A stretch of 64,000 nucleotides of DNA from NCBI RefSeq assembly GCF_016899425.1, contig NZ_CP045995.1, positions 1,798,001 to 1,862,000 on the forward strand. Direction: 5' to 3'. The position numbers and the translations under genes are program-made. Below, piece by piece: positions 17,265-27,156 of this stretch; positions within the stretch are counted from its first letter, which is position 1, and each line of letters starts with the position of its first letter. Source of the DNA: Burkholderia sp. MS389 (lineage in GTDB: Bacteria; Pseudomonadota; Gammaproteobacteria; Burkholderiales; Burkholderiaceae). The notes under the pieces were generated by a model, which worked only from the letters and a program-made list of their open reading frames with translations, was not told the DNA's origin and searched no databases.

Positions 17265-18116
17265 TCACTTCAGACGTTGCACGGTACCGACGGAGACCAG
17301 CGTCGCGAGCACGGCAAGCACGAGCAGCACGACGGTGGCCGCGCACGCCATCCCCGTCGCGCCGTAGAACGCCTGCAGCAGCACGATCGGATAGTTCCGG
17401 TAGCGGAAGCCGGCGATCAGGTTCGAAATCTGGAATTCGCCGATCGACAGCGCGGCCACCATCACGAGGCCGGAGAACAGGCTGTGCCGCAGGTTCGGCA
17501 GCACGATCGTGACGAACTGGTGCAGCGGCGTCGCACCGAGCGTCGCCGCGCAGGCCTCGAGCCGCGCGAGGCCGAGGTGGCGCAGGTCGCCGAGCAGCGT
17601 CTGCAGCAGATACGGCAGCGTCAGCACCGCGTGGGCGGCGATCATCAGCGGCAACGTGCCGAGCCACGGCAACGTGTCGCCGCTGAAGATCGCGATGTAG
17701 CCGAAGCCGAGCGTCAGCGCCGGCACGGCGACCGGCATCAGCATCACGACGCGCGTCGCGAACCCGCCGCCGGCCTGCGCGCGATGATGGAGCGCATACG
17801 CGAGCGGCAGGCCGATCACCGCGTTGAGCGCGCAGCACGCGAGCGCCACCATGAAGCTCACGCCGAACGCGCGCGTGAAGCTCCGGTTCGCGGCCAGGTC
17901 GGCGAACCAGTGCCCGGTGACGCCGGTGGGCAGCAACGTGTTCGTCCACGATTCGCCCACCGCGCCGATCAGCAGCAGTGCGATCGGCAACAGCAGGTAG
18001 AGGCCGAACACCGCGAGCAGCGCCTGCAGCAGCAGGCGCCCGACGGGCGGCCGGGCCGGTTTGTTACGACGAATCGGAATACCGTCGGCGATGGCCGGGG
18101 CGGTTGACTCAGACAT
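17265..18116 (-). CDS. ABC transporter permease (first gene of operon)
   Basis: A 283-residue membrane protein with six or so helices and an EAA-type loop (EACAATLGATPLHQFVTIVLPNLRHSL). It completes the importer as the partner of the permease at 14258. The ATG at 18116 (MSESTAPAI) is chosen because the ORF extending to 18380 has no similarity and would overlap the divergent LysR gene. The 161-bp gap to that regulator holds the operon promoter. Confidence 0.88.
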   Translation of the reverse strand: MSESTAPAIADGIPIRRNKPARPPVGRLLLQALLAVFGLYLLLPIALLLIGAVGESWTNTLLPTGVTGHWFADLAANRSFTRAFGVSFMVALACCALNAVIGLPLAYALHHRAQAGGGFATRVVMLMPVAVPALTLGFGYIAIFSGDTLPWLGTLPLMIAAHAVLTLPYLLQTLLGDLRHLGLARLEACAATLGATPLHQFVTIVLPNLRHSLFSGLVMVAALSIGEFQISNLIAGFRYRNYPIVLLQAFYGATGMACAATVVLLVLAVLATLVSVGTVQRLK

Positions 18117-18277
18117 GAAGACACTCGCAGACGATCGGGAAAAACCTCGCGCAACGCCCGCCGGCCGGGCCCGCATGCGTTGTCGAAGCCGGCGCAGTGT
18201 GCGGTTTCGACATGGCATCGTCATGAAAAAAACGTAAAAAGCCCGCATCGACCTGTGCAAGGACGGAACAGCTCGCG

Positions 18278-19174
18278 ATGAAGCATCTGTATCCGAACGT
18301 GGCTGAGCTGCATGCCTTCGCCACGTCCGCGAAGTACCTGAATTTCTCGTACGCGGCGCGCGAACTGGGCCTGACGCCAAGCGCGGTCAGCCGGCAGATC
18401 GCGAACCTCGAGGCGCTGTTCGGCGTGAAGCTGTTCGTGCGCGAGGGGCGCGGCCTCGCGCTTACCCGTGCCGGTCAGGTCTATCACGCGCGCGTCGTCG
18501 GGCCGCTGCGCGAAATCGGCAACGCGTCGATCGAACTGCTGAGTGCCCGCGAGAACAGCGACCTGCTGACGATCGCCAGCGTGCCGACGTTTACGACGAA
18601 GTGGCTGTTGCCGCGCCTCACGCGCTTTCTCGCCGCCGCGCCGGGCGTCACGTTGAGTTTTCGCCGTCATCTCGCGCCCGGCGACGTGTTTCCGTTCGGG
18701 CTCGACGCGGCGATCCGCTACGGCGACGGTGGATGGGAGGGCGTACGAAGCGACTATCTCGGCGGGCGGACCTTCGTGCCCGTCTGCTCGCGCGAATTCG
18801 CCGACCGGCATGCGCTGCGTGTGCCCGCCGACGCGGCGGCGGCGCCGCGCCTCGTGCACGAGCAGGCGGAGATCGCGTGGTCCACATGGGCGGAACGTCA
18901 TCGCGCGGCGCAAATGAACGCGCTGGCGGGGCCGCGCTTCGAGCAGTATTCGGTCTTGATCCAGGCCGCACAGGCCGGACTCGGGATCGCACTCGTGCCG
19001 CGCTTCCTGATTCTCGACAATCTCGCGGCGGGCACGCTGGTCGAGCCGTTCGACGCGCCGGTCGACGTGGCCGCGCAGGGACACTACCTGTGCTACGCGC
19101 CGGAGCGCCTCGACACGAGCGATGCGTTGCGGCGCTTCAGGGAATGGATGCTGGACGAGGCCGGGCGCGCGTAA
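18278..19174 (+). CDS. LysR family regulator, GcvA-like
   Basis: A 298-residue LysR protein with an N-terminal HTH (LHAFATSAKYLNFSYAARELGLTPSAVSRQIANLE, about residues 8-65) and an effector domain of the GcvA/AmpR branch (IASVPTFTTKWLLPRL, DAAIRYGDGGW). It is divergent from the five-gene ABC operon and is the likely regulator of it. The ATG at 18278 is preceded by GGACGGAA. Effector unknown. Confidence 0.88.
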   Translation: MKHLYPNVAELHAFATSAKYLNFSYAARELGLTPSAVSRQIANLEALFGVKLFVREGRGLALTRAGQVYHARVVGPLREIGNASIELLSARENSDLLTIASVPTFTTKWLLPRLTRFLAAAPGVTLSFRRHLAPGDVFPFGLDAAIRYGDGGWEGVRSDYLGGRTFVPVCSREFADRHALRVPADAAAAPRLVHEQAEIAWSTWAERHRAAQMNALAGPRFEQYSVLIQAAQAGLGIALVPRFLILDNLAAGTLVEPFDAPVDVAAQGHYLCYAPERLDTSDALRRFREWMLDEAGRA

Positions 19175-19252
19175 GGCGACGCGCACCGTCGCATGGCTGC
19201 GCGCGCCCCTAGCCCGACGGACACCGCCCCCGGCGGCATCCGGCCTGCAACG

Positions 19253-20914
19253 TCAACGCCCGATACCGAGCCCCGGCAGCACGCGCGTGTTCTCGGCCAC
19301 GACCGCCTGCAGCAGGCGCGGATCGGCGCCGAGCAGCGCGAGGATCGTCGGCGCGACCTGCTTCGTGCCGACGAGATCGTTCACCGTGCGCGCACGACGA
19401 ATGCCCGGATACGACACGAGCAGGCCGAGGTGGCTGTCGTCCGGCGCGTTGCCGCCGTGCTCCTCGTCCTTCTTCGTGCTCGACGTGTAGATCACGCCCG
19501 GATTCGGCTGGACGACGATGTCCGGCGCGCGACCGTTGGCCGGATCGCCGAAGCGGTCGGCCAGCGCCGCGCCGTACAGCACGTACGCCTGCGGGCCGTC
19601 CGCGCAGATCCCCGGCGCGTTGCAGCCGAGATTCGCCTTCAGCGCCTGCACGACGGCCGTGCGCTGGCCGCGGTCGCGCAGCCAGATCAGCCCGACGTCG
19701 TCCGTCTGCACGAAGCCCGTGCCGACCAGGCCCGATCCGTCGTTCAGGTTGCCCGTCGTCGTGTTGTTCTGGCCGAAGTTGCCGTTCGGGTCGATGAAGT
19801 CGTTCGCTTCGAGCAGCTTCGTCAGCGTGTCGCCGTTCTTCACGAGCTTCGTATGATCGCTCGGCGACTGGCCGTGCTTCGACGTGACGATCACGGCCGT
19901 CGACGTATACAGGTTCGCCTGCTTCAGCGCCGCGACGACGTGGCCGATCGCGTCGTCGACATACGTGATCGCATTCGCGACCTGCCCGTTCGGCGTGAAG
20001 TCGGCGTCGAGATAGCCGCCGCCCTTTGCGACCGGCGCCTTCTGCGCGACGCTCAGCGTCTGGAAGTTCGCGCCGAACAGCGTCGGCACCGGCGCGGTCT
20101 TCGTGCCGGTCGAATCGCGGCCGCCGATCTGGTTGATCAGCGCCTGCACGTGCAGGTTGTCGAAGCGCGCGGTGTGCGAATACACGTCGGTGTAGGCGGT
20201 GTTCGTCGCCGGGTCGATCGAATTGATCTCGGTGCGCATCAGGTCGTCGACGCCGGTGCCCGACGGGCCGTTCAGCCAGTCGTAGCCCCACGCGTGCTTG
20301 TCGGCCCACGCGGTGCGCGCATTCGGCACGCCGGCCTTCACGGCCTCGAACACCGTGTTGGTCTTCACGTAGTTGTGCGGATAGACCGGCACGCACTGGC
20401 CGTTGACCTTCGCATGCGGGATTGCCTGCGGATTGAACGCGCCGCCGCCGTCGAGGTGCACGAGCGCACCGCCGTTCTGCGCGTCGATGCCGGTCGTCTC
20501 GTCGAACACGACGTTCCAGCCCTGCTTGCCCGAGCACGTCGTATCGCTCGGCGCGTACAGGTTGCGGTCGTACGACACGTCGTAGAACAGGCCGGCCGTC
20601 TTCGGCGAGCCGCCCGTCACCAGCGCGGCGAGGCCCGGGAATGAATCCGACAGCCCCGGCGTGTACGCATTCGCGTAGGTCACGCCGCTCTTCGCGAGCA
20701 CCGCGATGTTCGGGCACGTATTCGCGCCGATGCAGCGCGCGAGATCCTGTTCGTGCAGCCCGTCGATGCTGAGCAGCAGCACGTGCTTCACGACGCGGCT
20801 CGCGCGGCCGTTGCCGTCCGGTTGCGCCGCATGCACGCCCGCGCCGACGAGCGCCAGCGCAGCCGCCACCATCACCGCCGTTTTCCGTTGCTTGATGAAC
20901 CTGGAAATCATCAC
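19253..20914 (-). CDS. Secreted alkaline-phosphatase-fold hydrolase (type I phosphodiesterase-like)
   Basis: A 553-residue protein with a signal peptide (RQKRKTA-type basic start then VMVAAALALVGAGVHA). The mature part opens with HVLLLSIDGLHEQDL, the first metal-binding Asp of the alkaline phosphatase superfamily, and TPGLSDSFPGLAALVTGG is where the nucleophile Ser/Thr of NPP-type enzymes lies. Later metal motifs are VDDAIGHV and SKHGQSP. The last differs from the usual SDHG, with Lys in place of Asp, and the final His motif reads SHLGLL, so activity may be altered. A GAGGTGGGG ribosome site precedes two tandem ATGs. No operon partners. Confidence 0.8.
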   Translation of the reverse strand: MMISRFIKQRKTAVMVAAALALVGAGVHAAQPDGNGRASRVVKHVLLLSIDGLHEQDLARCIGANTCPNIAVLAKSGVTYANAYTPGLSDSFPGLAALVTGGSPKTAGLFYDVSYDRNLYAPSDTTCSGKQGWNVVFDETTGIDAQNGGALVHLDGGGAFNPQAIPHAKVNGQCVPVYPHNYVKTNTVFEAVKAGVPNARTAWADKHAWGYDWLNGPSGTGVDDLMRTEINSIDPATNTAYTDVYSHTARFDNLHVQALINQIGGRDSTGTKTAPVPTLFGANFQTLSVAQKAPVAKGGGYLDADFTPNGQVANAITYVDDAIGHVVAALKQANLYTSTAVIVTSKHGQSPSDHTKLVKNGDTLTKLLEANDFIDPNGNFGQNNTTTGNLNDGSGLVGTGFVQTDDVGLIWLRDRGQRTAVVQALKANLGCNAPGICADGPQAYVLYGAALADRFGDPANGRAPDIVVQPNPGVIYTSSTKKDEEHGGNAPDDSHLGLLVSYPGIRRARTVNDLVGTKQVAPTILALLGADPRLLQAVVAENTRVLPGLGIGR

Positions 20915-21121
20915 CCCACCTCACCGATTGATGTTGAACTACGTGACTTGCCATCAGGCGCGCAAAATATCGCCGGATCGTGCGGCGGTCGGATGAAGCG
21001 GGGCTTTCTGTTCTCTGTCAAACGTAACCAATCGCAAATGACACGAAGCGGTCGCCATGCGCGGCCGTCGCGTGCGCCGGGATTTTTTTTCGGGTTGGCC
21101 CGCGACTATTGGCGTGGCATA

Positions 21122-21134
21122 AAGGGTTTTCCCT
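21122..21134 (+). promoter_or_regulatory. AAGGGTTTTCCCT promoter motif, copy 1
   Basis: An AGGG-TTTT-CCCT element ends 16 bases before the start codon of the 73-residue gene at 21151. The same 12-base core occurs twice upstream of the small gene at 31787-31942. Shared use suggests a common regulator or sigma-type signal for small Burkholderia genes. Confidence 0.5.
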
Positions 21135-21150
21135 GACCCGGAGCACGAGT

Positions 21151-21372
21151 ATGTCGACCCTGGAAGCCCTCCGGTTCGTGCTGGACGATGCACGTACCCC
21201 CGAAATCATTCGCCATCACGTCGTCGACGCGCTGCAGTACGCGTTGCGCAACCACGGACCGGTGTTCACCACGAAGGAAGTCGAATGGCTGACGCAGTGG
21301 GACGACGCGCGTCTGCCGCTGGCCGCGAGGAAGGAGCTGGACAAGCGCGAGCCGGCCGTCGCCAGCCGCTGA
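21151..21372 (+). CDS. Small conserved-type hypothetical protein (73 aa)
   Basis: A 73-residue soluble, largely helical protein (STLEALRFVLDDARTPEIIRHHVVDALQYAL...) of no recognised family. Coding support comes from GGAG 8 bases before the ATG, typical high-GC codon use, and a position between a regulatory-looking motif and a terminator. The stop codon is directly adjacent to the A-tract of the terminator used by the convergent DUF748 gene. Function unknown. Confidence 0.7.
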   Translation: MSTLEALRFVLDDARTPEIIRHHVVDALQYALRNHGPVFTTKEVEWLTQWDDARLPLAARKELDKREPAVASR

Positions 21373-21409
21373 AAAAAACCGCCGCGCCCGGCGGGTGCGG
21401 GCGCGGCGG
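21372..21409 (-). terminator. Terminator of the DUF748 gene
   Basis: On the minus strand, CCGCCGCGCCC and GGGCGCGGCGG form a perfect 11-bp stem with a 9-base loop, followed by seven T residues. It begins about 23 bases after the DUF748 stop, and the T tract abuts the stop codon of the convergent small gene. Confidence 0.88.
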
Positions 21410-21432
21410 CGGATCACGGATGGTGGTAACGC

Positions 21433-24400
21433 TTACTGCAGCCCGAAGTCGACGCGGGTCGTCGCGCCCTTGTCCGAGATGCCCTTCGCGTCGAGCTTCG
21501 GCGCGACGACGAACATGCGGCTCGAGTCGATCTTGCCGTCGAGATACTGGCGCACGGCCTGCGCGCGCTGCTGCGCGAGCGCCCGCAGCGCGTTGTCGTC
21601 GGCCGGCGCGTGATCGGCGAGCGCCTGCTTCATGTCCGCATCGGGCAGCGTCTTCTGCAGGCCGACGAGGTTGCGCGGCTTCTTGAAGTCGGCGGCCTTG
21701 TACGCGCGCGTCAGGTACTTCGAGTATTCGGCCTTGTCGACCTTCACCGACATCGGATCGACGCTCTCGCCCTGCCCGATCACGTCCTTCAGCTTCTGCT
21801 GGCGCACCAGCCGCTCGACGTACGCGTCGCGCAGCCCCGGCGTGTCCTGCGCCGGATCGACGCGGCCGATCAGGTCGAGGCGGATCGACGGCTTCTCGGT
21901 CAGCATCTTCACGACGGTGTCGAGCTTCTTCTGCTGCGCGTCGGTCAGCGCATACGAGCCCGGCGCGAACTCGACGTAGCCGAGATCCTCGCCGCCACCG
22001 CCGCCGAACGCATTCGCAAGCAGCGTGAACGGCGACGTGACCGCCTTCGCGATCAGGTTCAGCACCGCGTGCCAGATCAGCCCGCCGACGCTGAATTCCG
22101 GATTCGACAGCGAACCCGACACCGGCAGGTTCACGTCGATCTGGCCGCGCGTGTTCTTCAGCAGCGAGATCGCGAGCTTCACCGGCAGCTTCGTCGCGGT
22201 GTCGTTCTCGACGTGATCGCCGAACGTGAGCTGGTCGATGAAGATGTGGTTGTTCGCCGAAAGTTGGTCGTTCGCGAGCTGGTAGTGCAGGTCGACGTTG
22301 AGCTTGCCCTTCGTGATCGGATAGCCCGCGTACTTCGCCGAATACGGCGTCAGGTTGGTCAACTCGATGTCGTGCGCGGTGGCCGTGAGGTCGAGCGCCG
22401 GCTTCTCGATCAGCGGGTTCACCGTGCCCTTGATCGAGATCGGCCCGTTGCCCGCGAGGTTCGCGGCGACGTCGACCGGCGCGGACGTCGTCGAATCCGT
22501 GCCGAACGCACCGACCGTGCCCTTGATCGCGACGAGGTTCGCCGTGTAGTTCGGCTTGATGAAGTTGTCCGTGTACGTGACGCGGCCGTTCTGCAGCACC
22601 AGTTCGCCGAAGTGCATCCGCACCGGGTTCTGCGGCTGCGGCGCGGCCTTCACGACCACCGTCGCCGACGCGGCGGCCGGCACGGACGCCTGCTGCGCGG
22701 CTGCGGCCGAGGCGGCCTGCGCGGCGGCCGGCGGCGTCACGCCCGGCGACAGCGGCACCGGCTCGCCCTTGCTCGCGTCGCGCGTGAGCGACTGCGCGGG
22801 ACCCGTCTCCTTCGCGACCACGTCCTTCAGGTTCAGCCGGCCCTGCGCGTCGAGCAGCACGCGACCGTAGAAGTTCGAGAACGTCACGCGCGCGGCGTCG
22901 ACGTCGGTGCCCTTCTCGTCATAGTTCGCCTTCAGGTTCGACAGCGCGAGCGAGCGCCAGCCGGCGAACGGGTCGGACGTCGCCTTGTCGAGCATCCGCA
23001 CGTCGACCAGCGCGACGTCGCCGCGGTAGGTCGCGCGCGGCGTGTCCTTCGCCTGCGCGAACGTCAGGTTGCCTTGCGCGTTGAGCAGCGCGCTCGCGAT
23101 CGTCGCGTTCAGCGCGCTGCCAAAGTACGGCTCGAACGCGGCCGCGTCGAGGCGGTTGCCGTTGATCTTCAGGCCGAGCTTCAGCGGCTGCGCGGTCACG
23201 TCGCCCGTCACGTTCAGCGAGCCCTTGCGGTTCAGCGTCGCCTTCAGTTGCACGGGCAGCGGCTTCGTCAGGTCGTCGCTCACCTTCTGCACCGACAGGT
23301 CGAGCGGCTTGATCGCCAGCTTCACCGGGCGCGGCGTCGACAGGTCGGTGAAGTTCGCGGACGCGTCCTTCACGTTCAGCGCGTCGATCCGGTAGTGCCA
23401 CGACGGCGCGGCGGCCTGCGCCTTGCGCGCGACCGTACGCGGCGGCACGGCCGCCTGCGCGGGCTCGCCCAGCGCCGCGAGATCGATCTTGCCGTCCTTC
23501 AGGCGCTTCACGTCGAGCGCGAGGCCAGTCGCGTCGACGCTCGCGATTTCCGCGGTGCGCGCGGCGACGTCGACCTTCGCGATCTTCGCGTTCGCGTCGG
23601 GCAGCACGATCGCGGGCGCCTTGTTGTCCGGCGCGGCGATCTTCAGCGATTTCAGGCTCACCGTGCTGTCCGCGACTTCCGCGGCGAGCGGCGTCTTGCC
23701 CCAGTCGGTTTTCGCGTTGACGGTCGCGCCGAGCGTGCCGTCGAGCACGCGCGCACGCGTCGCCTCGCCGAGGTACGGCTGCAGCGCCGGCAGCGCGAGC
23801 GCGGCGACCGTCAGCTTCGTGTCGGCCTGCTTCACCGCGAGATTGAACGTGCCTTCGGCGTTCACGTCGCCGCCGCGCGACAGCGACGTCGACAGCGTGT
23901 ATTTCGCCGGCGTCTTGCCCTGCAGCGTGAAGCCGTCGAGCGTCGCGGCGAGCTTCGTCAGCGACAGCGCGGTCGGCGTCGCCGGCACGCGGTCGTCGAC
24001 GTTGATCGTGCCGCCGTCGATCGCGACGTGACGGATCGTCAGGTCGAGCGGCGGCGTTTCCTTCGCGGCGGCGCCTTCGGCCTTCGCACCGCTGGCGCCG
24101 CTGGCCGCGGCGACGGTCGCGCCGGACGCCGCGGACGCTCCGGAAACGGCGACGGCCGACGCGGCCGGCTTGCCGGCTTCGACCTTCGGCGCGGCGGCCG
24201 GTTGCGCGACGAGCTTCTCGACGTTCAGCACGCCCTGCTTGTCGCGCGACAGGTCGACCACCGGCTGGTCGAGCCGGATCTCGTCGAAGTGCATCGCGTT
24301 GCGCAGCGGTTCCAGCCCGGCCGCCGCGACGTGCACGCCGCGCGCGGCGAACAGCGGCGCGGACGCGCGGTCGGTCACCTTCGCGTCGTTCAGGTCGACG

Positions 24401-25266
24401 GTGCCCGACACGCGCAGCGCGGGCGTTTCGCCGCTCATCACGAAATTGACCGTGAGGTTGCTGCTCAGCAGCCCGCTCGTCACGGCCACCGGCAGCTTCG
24501 CCGGCACGTACGAGATCAGCTTCGGCACGTCGAGGCGGTCGAACTTCAGCACGATCTCCGATTCGCGCGACTGCGCGAACGGCTTGGTCCTGCCGTCGAT
24601 CGAGATCGGGCTGCCGTCGAAGCGCGCGCGCAGCTTCGGCTCGACGAAGATGTCCGTCTTCGAGGCCAGCGTCGCGATGTACGGAATGCCGAGCGTCCAG
24701 TTGTCGACCACGTGCTTTTCGTTCAGCAGGCGATCGTCGAAATCGATCCGGCCGTCGTTGACCTGGATGTTCGACACCGAGAATTGCGTCGGCTTGCTAT
24801 CGGGTGTCGGCGACGGCGACGAGAACTTCTCGATCAGGTCGGTGAAGTTGAAGCGCTGCGCGTCGTAGCGGACGACGTGAAAACGCGGCGAGTCGAGCCG
24901 GATCTCGTTGACGATCGGTGCGCCGCGAAACAGCGACGACCACGACGGCCTCACGACGAGCTTGCCGATGTCGATGAAGTCGCCCTGGCCGCCGCGCTCG
25001 CCGAGATGGATGCCGTCGGCTTCGAGGTTGAGCGTGTACGGGTTCAGCGCGATGCGCTGGATCGTGGCCGGCCGGTCGAGCTGCTTGCTCAACTGCTGTT
25101 CGGCGACATGGTGGATCAGCGGCGGCGCCGCGAAGAAGCCGAGCAGTCCAAACAAAACGACGAAGATCAGCAGGCCGATGCCGATACGCCGGGTCCGGTG
25201 CGAGCGTGCAACGCCACCGAGGGCATGGAGGGTCGAGGGTAGGGTTTCTTTGTCTGCGCTTGCCAT
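21433..25266 (-). CDS. Large DUF748/AsmA-like envelope protein
   Basis: A 1277-residue protein with an N-terminal membrane anchor (about residues 28-47) and a long periplasmic region of DUF748 repeats. These repeats are related to AsmA/TamB-type proteins thought to bridge the envelope and carry lipids. Typical pieces are PPLIHHVAEQQLSKQLDRPATI at the start of the extracytoplasmic part and repeated LTVDGGTI-like beta-strands. An Ala/Pro-rich linker lies around residues 370-405 and a second near 815-850. The last 200 residues (FAPGSYALTDAQQKKLDTVVKML...) resemble an OmpA-like, peptidoglycan-facing module. It is monocistronic, with its own terminator. Envelope maintenance is inferred from family. 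Confidence 0.85.
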   Translation of the reverse strand: MASADKETLPSTLHALGGVARSHRTRRIGIGLLIFVVLFGLLGFFAAPPLIHHVAEQQLSKQLDRPATIQRIALNPYTLNLEADGIHLGERGGQGDFIDIGKLVVRPSWSSLFRGAPIVNEIRLDSPRFHVVRYDAQRFNFTDLIEKFSSPSPTPDSKPTQFSVSNIQVNDGRIDFDDRLLNEKHVVDNWTLGIPYIATLASKTDIFVEPKLRARFDGSPISIDGRTKPFAQSRESEIVLKFDRLDVPKLISYVPAKLPVAVTSGLLSSNLTVNFVMSGETPALRVSGTVDLNDAKVTDRASAPLFAARGVHVAAAGLEPLRNAMHFDEIRLDQPVVDLSRDKQGVLNVEKLVAQPAAAPKVEAGKPAASAVAVSGASAASGATVAAASGASGAKAEGAAAKETPPLDLTIRHVAIDGGTINVDDRVPATPTALSLTKLAATLDGFTLQGKTPAKYTLSTSLSRGGDVNAEGTFNLAVKQADTKLTVAALALPALQPYLGEATRARVLDGTLGATVNAKTDWGKTPLAAEVADSTVSLKSLKIAAPDNKAPAIVLPDANAKIAKVDVAARTAEIASVDATGLALDVKRLKDGKIDLAALGEPAQAAVPPRTVARKAQAAAPSWHYRIDALNVKDASANFTDLSTPRPVKLAIKPLDLSVQKVSDDLTKPLPVQLKATLNRKGSLNVTGDVTAQPLKLGLKINGNRLDAAAFEPYFGSALNATIASALLNAQGNLTFAQAKDTPRATYRGDVALVDVRMLDKATSDPFAGWRSLALSNLKANYDEKGTDVDAARVTFSNFYGRVLLDAQGRLNLKDVVAKETGPAQSLTRDASKGEPVPLSPGVTPPAAAQAASAAAAQQASVPAAASATVVVKAAPQPQNPVRMHFGELVLQNGRVTYTDNFIKPNYTANLVAIKGTVGAFGTDSTTSAPVDVAANLAGNGPISIKGTVNPLIEKPALDLTATAHDIELTNLTPYSAKYAGYPITKGKLNVDLHYQLANDQLSANNHIFIDQLTFGDHVENDTATKLPVKLAISLLKNTRGQIDVNLPVSGSLSNPEFSVGGLIWHAVLNLIAKAVTSPFTLLANAFGGGGGEDLGYVEFAPGSYALTDAQQKKLDTVVKMLTEKPSIRLDLIGRVDPAQDTPGLRDAYVERLVRQQKLKDVIGQGESVDPMSVKVDKAEYSKYLTRAYKAADFKKPRNLVGLQKTLPDADMKQALADHAPADDNALRALAQQRAQAVRQYLDGKIDSSRMFVVAPKLDAKGISDKGATTRVDFGLQ

Positions 25267-25415
25267 GCTTGAATGCCTCGGGAATGGATGCCGGGCCGCA
25301 CCGGACCAACCGGGCGGCCGCGCACGCTATCCCGAAAGTATAGGCTCAGGAGGTGACGGTACGGCGGTCGGGCGCCGCCGCGCCCGCCGGTCGGACAACG
25401 GCGGCGGTCAACCGT

Positions 25416-26852
25416 TCATTTCCGGACGACGACGGGCGGCATCCACGACCCATCGCTCGCCTGCGGCTTCGGCGCGTACAGCCGCAACGCGAGCGCGAAA
25501 TCGGTACGCGGCGCCGGCAGCCAATTGGCCGCATGCGTGCCGCCCGGCGACGCCGATACGACGATGTCGATCGAGCCGTCGCGGTTGCGGCGCAGCCGGT
25601 CGCGATCGCCGAGCGAGCGCCGCGCCGATCCGACGTCGGGCAGCGCACCGTTGGTCGTGTACGGCGTGAGCGTCCAGAATGCGCGTACCGGCGGCAGCGC
25701 GCCCGGCGCGAAATGCAGCACGTAGCGGTTCGCGCCGTTCAGCGCATGACCGTCGCTATCAACGCGGGTGACCGCGAGCGTCTCGTCGTCGCGCGTCGCG
25801 GTGCCGAACTGCGTGAAGGCGGCGTACGCGCGCAGCGCGTAGTCCTGGCCGTACTTGCCGGCCGTATCGCCGATCCAGGTCCAGCCGTTCGCATTCAGCA
25901 GGTTCGACGGCGGCGTCGCGAGCCGCGCGCGCGCCTCGGCCACGCCGGCCGTCGCGGCCGTGAGACGGTCGCCCGTCCACAGTACCGGATAGCCGGCCGT
26001 CACGCCGATGTCGCCGAGCGATTCCTGCGCGTGCGCATCGTCGGCCGGCGGCGGATTGTCCTGCAGCGCCCGCGCGAAGCGCGTGAAGAACGCCTTCGGA
26101 TCAAGCGCGGCCACCTGCTCGGCCGGCGTGCCGCCGCCCACCGCTTCGGACGGCGCGCTGCCCGCGTGGACCGCGACCGACGCGCCGCGCTCGGCACCGG
26201 TGTAGACCGACAGCGGCACCACGCGGATCGCGCGCTGCAGTTTCTTCACGTTCGTCAGGTCGCGCCCGCCGCTCGTCTGCAGCCGCACTTCGAGCCACGC
26301 ATTGGCGGACGGCACGTCGACGCGCACCACGCCCTTCGGCAACGTGCCCTGCCATCCCTTCGCGGCGAAGGCAATCGTTTGCGCTCGCCCGGCGCCACGC
26401 GTACCGCGTGCCGCGACGCTCGACGACGACCACAGCACGTTCGTCCACATGTCGAGTGCGCGTGCGTCCCAATAGCGGCCGCGCGTGTCGGGCAGCGTGA
26501 CGATCACGGGTTCGGCGGCGACGTCGAGCCAGCCGGTCGAGTCGAGCGTGTCGACGCCCGGCAGCGGCGGATTGACCGCGCCGACAGGCGGCAGCGCCTG
26601 CGCGTGGCGCAGCGTGTTGAGCGGCGCCTGCCCCGGTTGCGCGCCGTCGCCGCCCGTCGCCGCTTCCTTCGCGACGTCCATCAGCACGAGCGGATACGCA
26701 TAGATATAGGAGTCGGCGACTTCCGCGCGCATCCAGCCGGTCTTGCGCTGGATCGCATCCGGTTGCGACGCGCATCCTGCAAGCAACGCCGCAATGGCCA
26801 GCGACGCGCACGCGCGTCGCAGAGAAACTGATTCTCGCTGGTTTTCAATCAT
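25416..26852 (-). CDS. DUF1254/DUF1214 lipoprotein
   Basis: A 478-residue protein with a lipoprotein signal ending LLAGC (lipidated Cys at about 27). Residues 40-180 match DUF1254 (SYIYAYPLVLMDV...NTLRHAQALPP..DTLDSTGWLDV) and the C-terminal 110 residues match DUF1214 (NGANRYVLHF...FWTLTPY...NRDGSIDI). The family is common in proteobacteria with no agreed function. The ATG at 26852 has no strong ribosome site and a start about 10 codons downstream is possible. It is divergent from hicA. Confidence 0.85.
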   Translation of the reverse strand: MIENQRESVSLRRACASLAIAALLAGCASQPDAIQRKTGWMRAEVADSYIYAYPLVLMDVAKEAATGGDGAQPGQAPLNTLRHAQALPPVGAVNPPLPGVDTLDSTGWLDVAAEPVIVTLPDTRGRYWDARALDMWTNVLWSSSSVAARGTRGAGRAQTIAFAAKGWQGTLPKGVVRVDVPSANAWLEVRLQTSGGRDLTNVKKLQRAIRVVPLSVYTGAERGASVAVHAGSAPSEAVGGGTPAEQVAALDPKAFFTRFARALQDNPPPADDAHAQESLGDIGVTAGYPVLWTGDRLTAATAGVAEARARLATPPSNLLNANGWTWIGDTAGKYGQDYALRAYAAFTQFGTATRDDETLAVTRVDSDGHALNGANRYVLHFAPGALPPVRAFWTLTPYTTNGALPDVGSARRSLGDRDRLRRNRDGSIDIVVSASPGGTHAANWLPAPRTDFALALRLYAPKPQASDGSWMPPVVVRK

Positions 26853-27156
26853 CGATTACTGGCCGAATATCGTTCTTTTCAGTCAACGCCTTGTTCGTCT
26901 CGCGAACGGCGAAGCAAGGCACCCCAGCGTGCCCGGATGACCGTTCGTGACGCTTCGTAACGGTGGGCGCTGATGTCAGGCCGGTATCATAGCGCCTAAG
27001 GGCATCCCCCAATATGCCGAATAACGGGTAAAACGCTAGCCGAACCGTCAACGATTCTGAAATATTTCATGGGATTCAGCAAAAATCTGGAACGGTTGGC
27101 AGGCGAAGATCGTCGGCGAGGATTGACAAATGGTGTCACTATTGACACCATAGGCT
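26853..27156. other. 304-bp intergenic region between DUF1254 and hicA
   Basis: No gene is seen; a short open frame from 27069 is out of phase with hicA and shows no similarity. The stretch is noticeably AT-richer than its flanks and carries the hicAB promoter/operator at its right end. Confidence 0.5.
27123..27150 (+). promoter_or_regulatory. hicAB promoter and operator
   Basis: TTGACA at 27123-27128 is a consensus -35. It is followed by a perfect 8-bp inverted repeat TGGTGTCA-CTAT-TGACACCA at 27131-27150 lying in the spacer. A repressor bound there would block polymerase. The antitoxin HicB (alone or with HicA) is the expected ligand. The inverted repeat ends only 6 bases before the hicA ATG. 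Confidence 0.75.

Noticed and set aside
21610..25242. 1210-codon plus-strand frame opposite the DUF748 gene
   Set aside because: Arg-rich shadow typical of the complement of high-GC genes; DUF748 on the minus strand has clear family features.
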